Positions 55,009 to 63,438 of a DNA stretch of 64,000 nt are shown one piece after another. The stretch comes from Paradesertivirga mongoliensis. Lineage in GTDB: Bacteria; Bacteroidota; Bacteroidia; Sphingobacteriales; Sphingobacteriaceae. Numbering within the stretch: the stretch's first letter is position 1; each line of letters opens with the position of its first letter. The stretch covers positions 248,001 through 312,000 of the forward strand of contig NZ_JAFMZO010000002.1 in NCBI RefSeq assembly GCF_024436395.1, in the 5' to 3' direction. The position numbers and the translations under genes are program-made. Below the pieces are notes generated by a model. The model did no database searches. It was not told the DNA's origin and saw only the letters and a list, made by a program, of their open reading frames with translations.

Positions 55009-55470
55009 TTAGTCGATAAAATGATATAGAAAAACAGTATCACCTGTAAAGGCTGATTTCTTTTCATCTTTTATTTCCAGTTCGGCCGTGATGGTTGCCT
55101 TCGTTACTCCTCTTAAATTAAGAATAGTTTTAAGTGTTACGCGTAATCTTACTTCGCTGTTTACTATCACTGGCTGGGCAAAACGGAGGCTTTCAATCCC
55201 ATAATTAATTTCCATTTTAAGGTTCTGGATGTCGATCACCTGTTTCCATAAATAAGGAATTAAGGATAATGTTAAATACCCGTGCGCAATTGTTGCTTTG
55301 AAAGGGCTTTCGGTTTTAGCCCGCTCAGTGTCGGTATGTATCCACTGATGATCTAAAGTAGCGTCCGAAAACATGTTTATCTGTTCTTGAGTAATGGTGT
55401 GCCAGTTAGAAACACCAAGTTCCTTACCCGCGTATTCTGCAAACTCCTGATGACTTTTTATAATTAGCAT
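55009..55470 (-). CDS. MaoC-like (R)-hydratase, hotdog fold
   Basis: A 153-residue enzyme from ATG 55470; a longer frame (to 55518) is less likely. It has the MaoC catalytic pattern FSDATLDHQWIHTD and PFKATIAHGYLTLSLIP, with the Asp-His pair used for hydration of enoyl-CoA. A role in fatty-acid or PHA-type metabolism is plausible. It heads the transcript that continues into the ABC importer, though no metabolic link is evident. Confidence 0.88.
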   Translation of the reverse strand: MLIIKSHQEFAEYAGKELGVSNWHTITQEQINMFSDATLDHQWIHTDTERAKTESPFKATIAHGYLTLSLIPYLWKQVIDIQNLKMEINYGIESLRFAQPVIVNSEVRLRVTLKTILNLRGVTKATITAELEIKDEKKSAFTGDTVFLYHFID

Positions 55471-55651
55471 ATCGATAAATTTATATAATGTATGCATTAT
55501 ACCATAATTCTCCGACATGTAAAAAGAATACCTGTGTAATTGCAGGAAACCTCTGGCGGATGACGCAATCAGAACTTAATTTGTCGCTAATTCCCCCTGC
55601 CAGCTTACAAAAAGTGCATCATCTTTGTTATGTAATTTAACCTACAAGGAT

Positions 55652-56122
55652 ATGCAAAAAATAACCCAGTGTTTATGGTTCGACAGCAATGCTGAAGAAG
55701 CAGTCAATTTCTACACCTCTGTTTTTAAGGATGCAAAGATTGGTGAAGTGGCCCGTTATGGTGATGCCGGACCAGGGCCGAAAGGTTCCGTCATGACCGC
55801 AACATTCGAACTCTTCGGACAAAAATTTATTGCTCTGAATGGAGGACCTCTTTTCAAGTTCAGCGAGGCAATTTCTATGGTTGTAAACTGCGAGAATCAG
55901 GAAGAAGTGGATTACTATTGGGAGAAGCTGTCGGAAGGCGGGCAGGAACAACAATGTGGCTGGCTGAAAGATAAATTCGGACTTTCATGGCAAGTGGTTC
56001 CAACCGAATTACCTTCGCTATTCACGGGTGATGGAGCGAAATCTCAAAAAGCCATGCAGGCGATGATGAAAATGAAAAAACTTGATATCAATATTCTAAA
56101 ACAAGCTTACCAGGAAGGATAA
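55652..56122 (+). CDS. VOC family protein (PhnB-like)
   Basis: A 156-residue protein of the VOC superfamily from ATG 55652: ITQCLWFDSNAEEAVNFYTSVFKDAKIGEVARYGDAGPGPKGSVMTATFELFGQKFIALNGGP, then QCGWLKDKFGLSWQVVPTEL. CATCTTTG (55620-55627) upstream is one mismatch from TAnnTTTG. It is followed by an SRPBCC gene 22 bp later, a frequent pairing. The substrate is unknown. Confidence 0.9.
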   Translation: MQKITQCLWFDSNAEEAVNFYTSVFKDAKIGEVARYGDAGPGPKGSVMTATFELFGQKFIALNGGPLFKFSEAISMVVNCENQEEVDYYWEKLSEGGQEQQCGWLKDKFGLSWQVVPTELPSLFTGDGAKSQKAMQAMMKMKKLDINILKQAYQEG

Positions 56123-56144
56123 TCGTCAACTAATTCATAAAACC

Positions 56145-56600
56145 ATGGAAAAACAAACATTTAACATCGTAATTGATGCGTCACCAGAACAGGTTTGGGA
56201 TGTATTGTTCGGAGAAAGCACCTACCCGCAGTGGACTTCGGTTTTTGCAGAAGGCTCGACCGTTGAAACCGATTGGCAGGAAGGTACGAAAACGCTATTT
56301 TTAGATGGGAAAGGCAACGGAATGGTTTCGGTTATAGACCGGAATATCCCCAACCAATTCTTGTCTATCCGCCATATCGGTGAAATTAAGAATGGCGTTG
56401 AAGATCTGAATAGTGAAAGCGTTCAATCCTGGGCAGGTGCGCTCGAAAATTACACCCTTAAAAACCTGGACGGAAAAACGGAACTTTTAATTGAGATAGA
56501 TGTTACGGAAGACTTTAAAGATTACTTCTTAGACACCTGGCCCAAGGCACTTAGTCGGGTGAAAGAGTTGTCGGAAAAGCAAGCTCATCCTGTTAGTTAA
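56145..56600 (+). CDS. SRPBCC family protein
   Basis: A 151-residue helix-grip protein: IDASPEQVWDVLFGESTYPQWTSVFAEGS, GMVSVIDRNIPNQFLSIRHIGE and a C-terminal FLDTWPKALSRVKELSE helix. It is co-directional with the VOC gene (22 bp gap), as in many Bacteroidetes. The ligand is unknown. Confidence 0.87.
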   Translation: MEKQTFNIVIDASPEQVWDVLFGESTYPQWTSVFAEGSTVETDWQEGTKTLFLDGKGNGMVSVIDRNIPNQFLSIRHIGEIKNGVEDLNSESVQSWAGALENYTLKNLDGKTELLIEIDVTEDFKDYFLDTWPKALSRVKELSEKQAHPVS

Positions 56601-56608
56601 ACAGTTAG

Positions 56609-56642
56609 TACTTCGCTTAGGTTTATAATCCTGGGCGAAGTA
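56609..56642. other. hairpin between convergent genes
   Basis: TACTTCGC (56609-56616) pairs with GCGAAGTA (56635-56642), and with two G-U pairs the stem extends to an 8-base loop. No T tract follows, so it is not a classical intrinsic terminator, but it sits between two convergent genes. Confidence 0.5.
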
Positions 56643-56645
56643 TCC

Positions 56646-57296
56646 TCAACGGTCAATATCAGCGTTCTCGGCTCTCAACCCGGCAGAAACCGTAGCAGGC
56701 TTTTTTCTGTACGTTTTTTTATTATAGTTTTTAAACAGATGGGCCGGGCTTTTAACGCCTATGAAGCTGTTTAACCTATTCTGGTTCAGTTGTGTTTTTT
56801 GATCAAGAAGTCGATACAACTGATCTGGCCAGGGCGCGTTATACTGCAGTGGAAAGGCTGTCGCGTCGCCTGCATCACGTATAGCTTTATATACTGTGAC
56901 GTTCTTAATATACTGACTAATAGCTACTACCAGCTCCGGATCGGGATCGGCCAGATGAATATTTTCTTCAATGATCTCTAATGCTTCTTGATGGTTTCTC
57001 AATACCTCGGCTTCAACCCTCTCGGCAATTTTATATTTCATCGAAGAAGCATCCTCTCTTATCGAAAGAATCATTTCCCATATTGCATTGTCTTTTTTAA
57101 TGCGGATAAGAAGTGGCCAGTAAAATAATTTGAGCCGTTCTTCCAATTGACTGATGCTTTTCCGTCTGAACTCTAAAACCAGTTCTATTATGATTTTAAC
57201 CAGGTAACCTATCGCTGCAGCAACAACCGGGATGATTAACTTATTAGATTCCCAAAATTTGTGGAGATCAATATCCGGGATTTGTAGTAATTCCAT
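56646..57296 (-). CDS. conflict-operon protein 5: single-TM helical protein
   Basis: A 216-residue protein with one N-terminal membrane helix (about 20-40) and a cytoplasmic helical remainder (EERLKLFYWPLLIRIKKDNAIWEMILSIRED). No family recognised. It is the last gene of the five-gene operon, 10 bp after the DUF2235 gene, so it could be an immunity or anchoring protein for the phospholipase; that is an inference from position only. Confidence 0.6.
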   Translation of the reverse strand: MELLQIPDIDLHKFWESNKLIIPVVAAAIGYLVKIIIELVLEFRRKSISQLEERLKLFYWPLLIRIKKDNAIWEMILSIREDASSMKYKIAERVEAEVLRNHQEALEIIEENIHLADPDPELVVAISQYIKNVTVYKAIRDAGDATAFPLQYNAPWPDQLYRLLDQKTQLNQNRLNSFIGVKSPAHLFKNYNKKTYRKKPATVSAGLRAENADIDR

Positions 57297-57306
57297 AAAA
57301 GAACGC

Positions 57307-58392
57307 TTAAAATTCTATCAGTTCGCCTTTATCCGACAAGAAAGTACTTCCAACAGACCTCGGTACATTTCTTAAGGTACGAGGCCTGAAGCTCGGATCT
57401 TCATCGTATCGCATCCAGACTGACTCATCTATTACCTCCCTGGTCACAGGATTGCCAAGCGTAATTTTTCTGCTTTTCGGAAGCAGGAACCAATACCAGA
57501 AGCCCATTGAATTTCTCAATTCACCCAAATGATTGCCCTTTATTTTTGAGATCTCGTGATCGTGATAACACAATCCTATTTTTTGGGCTTTACCCACAAT
57601 CCACTGTAGCGCCAGATCACTGAGGCCACTCTCATAATACCCACCACCAACATTCGAGTGCACACCGGCAAACCAGCGCTGTTCCAGCCGCTGCGGATGA
57701 TCGGGGTTATTCAAAACACTTTTACATGTTTCCCAGATGGCGGGCTGAAAGGGTCGTCTTCTTTCGTTAATAGCTAAAGCCTGACAGGCATTTTCTACGG
57801 TTGGACTAAGAGTTACATCATGAAATTTATAACGGTTTGAGTTATATTTCTGATAGATCGGGAGAGGAATTCCAAGGGCGCCTACCGTGTCCCAAACTCC
57901 GATAAATTTTATCGGCGTGATGTCTTCCACACAATTGTTTCTCCGGAAAGATACCATGAGGTCGGAATTTGCATCGCTATAATCGTTTCGGTCGCGGTAA
58001 AGCTCATAAGCTTTATCTACAAGGTGCATGTTTTGAACTTTTAACAATCCGCAAGTTCTAATCAACCCTACAAGGCTTCTGGCTGTATAGGCTCCCCTGC
58101 TGAAGCCAAAAAGATATATTTCATCACCAGGCTCGTAATTCAGCATGATAAAAATATACATGTCTTTAATATTCTTATCCACTCCTGCTCCGGCAGCGCC
58201 GCCAAACAGCCTGTCTTTAAAGGAAAACCCCGTACCCACACCCTGATCGTACACTTTAAGCTGGCGGACATCCCCATCGCAATCACAGATTGCCTGAAAC
58301 ATCTTCTCAACATTAGTTTTAACAATTTTGCCGCGGTCTTTGCAGCCAGGCTTGTTCCATGTGCCGTCGCTGCAGGTTATAATTCTTTTCAT
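57307..58392 (-). CDS. conflict-operon protein 4: DUF2235 (Tle1-like) phospholipase
   Basis: A 361-residue alpha/beta-hydrolase of the DUF2235 family, the catalytic domain of T6SS Tle1 phospholipases. It begins with the family SDGTWNKPG, has the nucleophile elbow GFSRGA (S98), the Asp in FIGVWDTVGALG (D168) and the His in WFAGVHSNVGGGY (H245). The family cleaves glycerophospholipids. It has no signal peptide and no PAAR or other T6SS adaptor, and no T6SS gene is in the window. It lies 32 bp after the CHAP gene. Confidence 0.88.
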   Translation of the reverse strand: MKRIITCSDGTWNKPGCKDRGKIVKTNVEKMFQAICDCDGDVRQLKVYDQGVGTGFSFKDRLFGGAAGAGVDKNIKDMYIFIMLNYEPGDEIYLFGFSRGAYTARSLVGLIRTCGLLKVQNMHLVDKAYELYRDRNDYSDANSDLMVSFRRNNCVEDITPIKFIGVWDTVGALGIPLPIYQKYNSNRYKFHDVTLSPTVENACQALAINERRRPFQPAIWETCKSVLNNPDHPQRLEQRWFAGVHSNVGGGYYESGLSDLALQWIVGKAQKIGLCYHDHEISKIKGNHLGELRNSMGFWYWFLLPKSRKITLGNPVTREVIDESVWMRYDEDPSFRPRTLRNVPRSVGSTFLSDKGELIEF

Positions 58393-58424
58393 AGCATGAT
58401 ATTATTCGGTTATTCAAAAAACAT

Positions 58425-59363
58425 TTATACTACCAGCCCCAAAGCAGCAAAAGTTATAGGCCCCGCAACTCCATCTACTTTCAATCCCTTATTTTGCTGA
58501 AAGGTTTTAAGTGCAGCAAGGGTTTTATCACCGAATACGCCGTCTGCTTTGATCGGTGGATTTGCCCCCATCTGATTGAGACTTTGCTGCAATGCCTTTA
58601 CTGCCGAACCTGAATTTCCTTTTTGCAGATAAGATGCAGTACTGGCTTTTTTTTCCGTTTGCTGCTGGATATTATATTCTTCCTGCATTGCACCCAAAAC
58701 ATCGGGCGTAACTATGCCTGTAGGATCTAAAAAATGCTCATTTTGAAATTGAATCACCACCGCCCTTGTGCCGGCTCCAAAAATCCCATCAACATCTATG
58801 GTATAATCCATTCCCCACAATAGTCGCTGCATAAAGGATACGTCACTCCCGCGGTCTCCTATTTGTAAAGTATCTTCCGGCATTGAACCAGAGAAATCAT
58901 TCAGTACCGAAGGAGAAACGAAAGCCTTAACGAGGCTTACATTGCGCTCGCGACGCATTACTTTACCACCATCGCTGTCATTTGAAACTTCTGTATTACC
59001 CTCCCAGGAATAAAAACGACCGGTTGATTTATCTTTCCAGCTGTCGAATATGCCGGTATGGTCGCAGTGGCCGTCGCCTTTCCAGTCGAACAAAACAATG
59101 TCGCCGGCCTGCGGATTTTTGGTAAGCTCACCTCGTCTTTTCCAATAATTATATGCGCCCTGGCAATAATGGTATCCTTTAGCTGTTTCTACCTTTCCCA
59201 AAGGATAGCCGGCCTTATCATACACCCAGCTTACAAAAATAGCACACCACTTTACTCCATTCATGCCATACCATTGGCCATACTTTTGGATGTTTGTTGA
59301 CGCCGGGCTTTCCTTTACATTCTCTTCAGATTTGGCAGTATCGATAATCGTTTGTCGTGACAT
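58425..59363 (-). CDS. conflict-operon protein 3: CHAP amidase with two PG-binding repeats
   Basis: A 312-residue protein. The N-terminal domain (about 1-150) is CHAP-like with the catalytic triad C40 (KWCAIFVSW), H102 (CDHTGIF) and E121 (SWEGNT). Two PG_binding_1 repeats follow (about 167-226 and 248-310, GDRGSDVSFMQRLL; KGNSGSAVKALQQSL). Such proteins cut peptide bonds in peptidoglycan. There is no signal peptide, as in phage endolysins, so it would act only after the membrane is breached or by export through another route. It is 23 bp after the pYEATS-type gene. Confidence 0.88.
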   Translation of the reverse strand: MSRQTIIDTAKSEENVKESPASTNIQKYGQWYGMNGVKWCAIFVSWVYDKAGYPLGKVETAKGYHYCQGAYNYWKRRGELTKNPQAGDIVLFDWKGDGHCDHTGIFDSWKDKSTGRFYSWEGNTEVSNDSDGGKVMRRERNVSLVKAFVSPSVLNDFSGSMPEDTLQIGDRGSDVSFMQRLLWGMDYTIDVDGIFGAGTRAVVIQFQNEHFLDPTGIVTPDVLGAMQEEYNIQQQTEKKASTASYLQKGNSGSAVKALQQSLNQMGANPPIKADGVFGDKTLAALKTFQQNKGLKVDGVAGPITFAALGLVV

Positions 59364-59386
59364 AACTTATATTAATAGTTGGTTTA

Positions 59387-60541
59387 TTATTCATTCCAAT
59401 AAAATTCTGCAGGATAGCCAGGATGATTATTCAAGTCGAGTTCCAGGGTGGAGTCGTCTAAGAATAAAGCTCCCAGAGTATATGCTTCGAAAGCGAGCAA
59501 TGACAGTTTAGCAACTCCATTTTCATCGGGTTTGATGTAAATTACGCTGTCTGGTATCCTATAGGTATCATCTACAAAAATGGCTATAGGGTCCTTTAAC
59601 AAGCTCCCATCCTCGCAATAAACAGCGATATCAATATTGTAAAAATTTTTCCAACTGCTTGGGGTTACGGCTGCCTCCATCACTTTACCCATATTTTTAC
59701 TCCTCCCGCCCCATCTTTCCTTCTGGGTGTCGTCATGGTGTTTTATGGGTCGGCTCTGAAGTTGCTTCTTTACAATTTCTTTTAACTGTTCGAGCTTATC
59801 CCCCAATTCAGGATCGTCCTGGGCAAGCGTGCTTAGAGTACTCACATCGCTTACCATGTTACTTTTCTGGATGTTTTCGCTTGATTTCACCTGGATTACA
59901 TGCTCTTTATATTCTTTATTTTCCTGCTTCATCACCTGGTTTACCTGCTCTACCTTCTCTTTCTCCTGTTTTACTTCTTCGTAGTCCTGCCTGATCTTAT
60001 TGATATCATCATCAGTCTTTTTCATGATATTGGTAAAATCTGTCCGGGTCCAGAAGTAGATGATCAGAAATCCAAAAAGAAGGAAATAGAATATAATCAC
60101 CAGTGCGGCGTTACGACCTCCTTCGCCTCCACCAAAGCTTGGCGCAAGTAATTGACCTGCTTTAATAACCTTTCCAGGGATGTTTCCCAACTGGGTAAGC
60201 CCTACGCCCACAATAATTTTGGTGAGCCAATCGCTTATTTGAACCAGATTATCGTTGTATTTGAAGGTGGTAGGTTTTGAAGCCGTAAGGCTTTGATTTT
60301 GCAAAAGGCTTGGAATCCCGAAAATGAATCCCAGAAAACCGCCTCCCGCGAAACTGGCGCCACCCAGCAGCAAGCCGCACCCGCTGGTAGAGATAACCGA
60401 CCACCATTGAGAGTTCGCGGGATTTGAGTTAGATAAACTTAAAAGGATTACCAAGAGCAAACCGAGACTGATTAACCATTTAATAATAACCCAGGTACTC
60501 TTTATCAGCTCTTCTATTTTGGCATCGTCAGTGCTGCTCAT
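59387..60541 (-). CDS. conflict-operon protein 2: three-TM coiled-coil protein with pYEATS-like domain
   Basis: A 384-residue protein (ATG 60541; a TTG at 60547 is possible). Membrane helices lie at about 15-36, 53-78 and 144-166; the second is glycine-rich and followed by the conserved-looking NDNLVQISDWLTKIIVGVGLTQL. A coiled coil spans about 173-260. The C-terminus (about 298-384; WKNFYNIDIAVYCEDG, GVAKLSLLAFEAYTLGALFLDDSTLELDLN) matches my recollection of prokaryotic YEATS (pYEATS) domains, which occur in conflict systems. This domain call is tentative. Confidence 0.65.
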   Translation of the reverse strand: MSSTDDAKIEELIKSTWVIIKWLISLGLLLVILLSLSNSNPANSQWWSVISTSGCGLLLGGASFAGGGFLGFIFGIPSLLQNQSLTASKPTTFKYNDNLVQISDWLTKIIVGVGLTQLGNIPGKVIKAGQLLAPSFGGGEGGRNAALVIIFYFLLFGFLIIYFWTRTDFTNIMKKTDDDINKIRQDYEEVKQEKEKVEQVNQVMKQENKEYKEHVIQVKSSENIQKSNMVSDVSTLSTLAQDDPELGDKLEQLKEIVKKQLQSRPIKHHDDTQKERWGGRSKNMGKVMEAAVTPSSWKNFYNIDIAVYCEDGSLLKDPIAIFVDDTYRIPDSVIYIKPDENGVAKLSLLAFEAYTLGALFLDDSTLELDLNNHPGYPAEFYWNE

Positions 60542-60569
60542 AAGCAAAAAAATATTTACCGCTTAATAC

Positions 60570-61748
60570 TTATGCTGGTTCTACTTCCGGAGTGGCTTTT
60601 GGTTTAAATTCCTCCGACTGGATATTGGCTATATATGCGTCATACAAGGCGTTTTCCTTATTATATTGTTCGCTACCGACAGTTAGTTGCGCGAGCTGCT
60701 TTCTTTTATTATTTGCCTTTTTATTGTAATTCAGATCGTTATACAACTTCATAGCATCCTCTAAGGCAGCTGTGGCTACGCTGGATTTATTTCCTTCGCC
60801 GAATTGTTGAAGTATTGACGCAGTGGCCAGCTTCGGCGAAAACGATTCGAGGCCTTCTCTTTTCGCCCCATCAATATTTATAATAAGATAAGGAGCCGGA
60901 CCAGAGTAAGGGAGTTTTGTTTCTTTATGAACCAGTTTGTATTCGACCTTTTGCAGAACATCAACCGCTTTTGCTTCAAAACCTTCAAATTCCTGAGCGT
61001 CATCTGAGTTGTATATGAGTGTTTTTCGCGGTACCGAATTTACAAGGCCGCCCAAGCCGAATTGAATTCTTAAGCTGTCGTTTAAAAACGGGGCTTTTTG
61101 CAATAAGGAATTTCCCAATTTTCCCGCAATATTTAATACCTCGCTGCCTGCAAGAAGGAACGTTGATGCAGGTAAAAAAACGGGAAAAGCAGCTGCGGCG
61201 CTAAAGGCCTGCGAAATTGTATTGATTAATTCCTGATCGAAAGAGTCGGCGATAAAATTGAAAGACACCTCATACGAATCAACCTCGACAGCGGGCGAAT
61301 AAAACACAATTCTGGTTCCTTCATCCATCGCCGAAAAATTAAGATAAGATCGTTCCTCCGACTTGGACTTTAGCATATTGAGCGCCTTCGCCTGGGCCTG
61401 ATAAGTGGCAGACGATTTAATTGCTGTAGATAAAAGAAGATCTCTGCGCTTTCCAAAGGCAATATTCTTTCGAAAATCACCCGTGTAGACCGTAAGTATT
61501 TCTATGCTCAACGGCTTTCCGATCCCGATAGGTTCGTACGGAACCTCCTTCCCGGTGATAGGGTCCGGAGGAGCCAGCTCATTTTTTACAGTAGACGCCT
61601 CGATAAGGCCGTTTGACACTTCCAAAGTCAGATGCGCGCTTTCTTCTTCCGACTCAGCGGATAAAAGGAGTTCTTTAAACTGATCTTCTTTGTTTTGATA
61701 CTCCAGTTCGTTAACCAGAGTATCACCAACGATCATCATTTTTGCCAT
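60570..61748 (-). CDS. conflict-operon protein 1: unknown protein with central hydrophobic stretch
   Basis: A 392-residue protein from ATG 61748; an upstream frame (to 61829) is rejected. I do not recognise a family. The first 90 residues are charged; then SIEILTVYTGDFRKNIAFGKRRDLLLSTAIKS, a mixed alpha/beta region; about 174-208 is strongly hydrophobic with Ala/Phe/Leu (AFPVFLPASTFLLAGSEVL), enough to enter a membrane; the C-terminus is Lys-rich and disordered. It is the first gene of the operon, 28 bp before the pYEATS-type gene. Confidence 0.65.
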   Translation of the reverse strand: MAKMMIVGDTLVNELEYQNKEDQFKELLLSAESEEESAHLTLEVSNGLIEASTVKNELAPPDPITGKEVPYEPIGIGKPLSIEILTVYTGDFRKNIAFGKRRDLLLSTAIKSSATYQAQAKALNMLKSKSEERSYLNFSAMDEGTRIVFYSPAVEVDSYEVSFNFIADSFDQELINTISQAFSAAAAFPVFLPASTFLLAGSEVLNIAGKLGNSLLQKAPFLNDSLRIQFGLGGLVNSVPRKTLIYNSDDAQEFEGFEAKAVDVLQKVEYKLVHKETKLPYSGPAPYLIINIDGAKREGLESFSPKLATASILQQFGEGNKSSVATAALEDAMKLYNDLNYNKKANNKRKQLAQLTVGSEQYNKENALYDAYIANIQSEEFKPKATPEVEPA

Positions 61749-61882
61749 GATACTTTTAAATAGATGCTGATAATTTTTTGTTAAAAACCCTGATCGCTTC
61801 GGTTTCAGAGGTATATAACACGACACCAATATTCAAACTGTAATTTTCTCTCACCATCCCCCAAAAGGGTGAATTGTAACTA

Positions 61883-61913
61883 TTGATTAATTGAAACCCG
61901 CTTTGTATCTTTA
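61883..61913 (+). promoter_or_regulatory. promoter of PAS-LuxR gene
   Basis: TTG (61883-61885) is followed after 20 bp by TATCTTTA (61906-61913), one mismatch from TTG-N20-TAnnTTTG. ATG 61933 is 19 bp downstream of the element. Confidence 0.55.
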
Positions 61914-61932
61914 GGTTACCTACTCATTATCT

Positions 61933-62694
61933 ATGACTTCTTTCCACTCAGAATTATACCGGCTGGCCGGATATTCAAAAAAAACGAACCCTGAAATCCT
62001 TCTTTCGGCCGAAAGAATGCCGATCTGCGAACTCGCTGCGCCAGAAACCAATACCGGCTATTCATGTATTTTTAACTGGGCAAGCATGCGATATTCTTTT
62101 ATTAGCGACTCCGTTAAAAGCATCCTCGGGTATGACAAATCCAAGTTTTTTGAAAAGGGACTTGACTTTTCTCTAAGCATTATTCACCAGGCAGATCTGC
62201 AAAAATTACGCGAACTGCATCTGGCAATTTTTAACTATTACTACAACACACCTTCGGGGCAGCGTTCAAAACTGAGGTTCAGCTACAACCTGAGAATAAT
62301 AACTGCCAACAACTCTATCATCCATATTTTGCGACAGAGTACTTTCAGCGGTTTTACCAGCGACGGCAAACCGATTCTGGAATATATTAACAGCACAGAC
62401 ATCACGAGTTTCGGATATCATTCGATGGTACTTACGGTCCATCGTTTATCGGCCACCGGAATTTATGTAAAGTGTTATGAACGAAAATTTGGAGAAACCG
62501 AACTTTTACTTTCAGAAAGGGAGAGGCAGGTGTTAGAGCTGGCCAGACAAGGGCTTACAACAAAGCAGATTGCACAGCAACTCTATCTTAGTGTAGAAAC
62601 GGTTAAAAGCCACCGGAAACATATCATTGCCAAGGCGGGCGGAGGGAACATTACTACTGCGATTAACCGGCTAATCGGCAAATCGGCTTTATAG
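61933..62694 (+). CDS. PAS-domain LuxR-type transcription factor
   Basis: A 253-residue regulator. The N-terminal half (about 30-150) is PAS-like (IFNWASMRYSFISDSVKSILGYDKSKFFEKGLDFSLSIIHQAD), and the C-terminus is a LuxR/GerE helix-turn-helix: LSERERQVLELARQGLTTKQIAQQLYLSVETVKSHRKHII (about 190-230). It is divergent from the five-gene conflict operon across a 184-bp gap and could control it; there is no direct evidence. Confidence 0.9.
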   Translation: MTSFHSELYRLAGYSKKTNPEILLSAERMPICELAAPETNTGYSCIFNWASMRYSFISDSVKSILGYDKSKFFEKGLDFSLSIIHQADLQKLRELHLAIFNYYYNTPSGQRSKLRFSYNLRIITANNSIIHILRQSTFSGFTSDGKPILEYINSTDITSFGYHSMVLTVHRLSATGIYVKCYERKFGETELLLSERERQVLELARQGLTTKQIAQQLYLSVETVKSHRKHIIAKAGGGNITTAINRLIGKSAL

Positions 62695-62767
62695 GCGATG
62701 CTAATCCACCACGAAGTGCTGGACATACTATGCCTCGTAAAAGGTATTAGTCTTAAATTTATAAGGG

Positions 62768-63298
62768 CTACTGTGTGCTTGATGCACCATACAGTTCCTG
62801 GGCTTCATCAAAATGTTCTTCGATACTTTCCAGCTTCTGTGCAGCCCAGGCTCTGAGCTGAGGGTCTGGAACGCCATTAGGTCGTGATGCATTATAATAT
62901 AGCGAGTAAGTATCCTGATGTGAAAGCAGCATAAGATAAAGGAAATTCCTATCGAACTGCTCGGCGTTGGAGTTGTCAAGAACATCATAGTTATTTTGAT
63001 CCAAGTCGTTCATTTCGCTCAGGATAGTCAAACCCTTCTGGGTAGCCAGAGTCTCCAATTCGTCAAAAGCAGCAGTATGGCTTTGAGCCAGGAAGGTACC
63101 GTATCTTTTTACCGTGTCTGACGTTGCATCGTTAGCGGCCAGATTTCCTGCATCAATTTCTAACATATGGCTGCTTGAGGCCTGCGTTACAAACTCCTGA
63201 TTACTCATCAAAAAATCCGGATCTCTATCTTTTTTACATGATTGCAGCACACTCATACCAGCTACCAGTATGGTGAACAAAAGGGTGAACTGTTTCAT
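62768..63298 (-). CDS. DUF4142 ferritin-like lipoprotein
   Basis: A 176-residue lipoprotein (lipobox VLQSC, Cys 21) of the DUF4142 family: four-helix, with SSHMLEIDAGNLAANDATSDTVKRYGTFLAQSHTAAFDELETLA and HFDEAQELYG at the end. Periplasmic or outer-membrane ferritin-like proteins of this type have no settled role, perhaps stress-related. It is divergent from trxA. Confidence 0.88.
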   Translation of the reverse strand: MKQFTLLFTILVAGMSVLQSCKKDRDPDFLMSNQEFVTQASSSHMLEIDAGNLAANDATSDTVKRYGTFLAQSHTAAFDELETLATQKGLTILSEMNDLDQNNYDVLDNSNAEQFDRNFLYLMLLSHQDTYSLYYNASRPNGVPDPQLRAWAAQKLESIEEHFDEAQELYGASSTQ

Positions 63299-63438
63299 TG
63301 GGGCAATTTTAGTTATAAATTATAAGGTGCGGTTATTGTTAAACTGGAAATTCGCTATGTGGTTTAAATTATTTTAACAGAGGCAGATATACTTAACTCT
63401 TTTTTAAACCAAACACTTGTTACCGGGTTAAATTCATT

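Noticed and set aside
56609..56642. Classical intrinsic terminator between convergent genes
   Set aside because: The hairpin is good, but no T tract follows on either side.
57307..58392. DUF2235 protein as evidence for a type VI secretion locus
   Set aside because: No Tss, Hcp, VgrG or PAAR gene is in the window; the protein is used here only as a family assignment.
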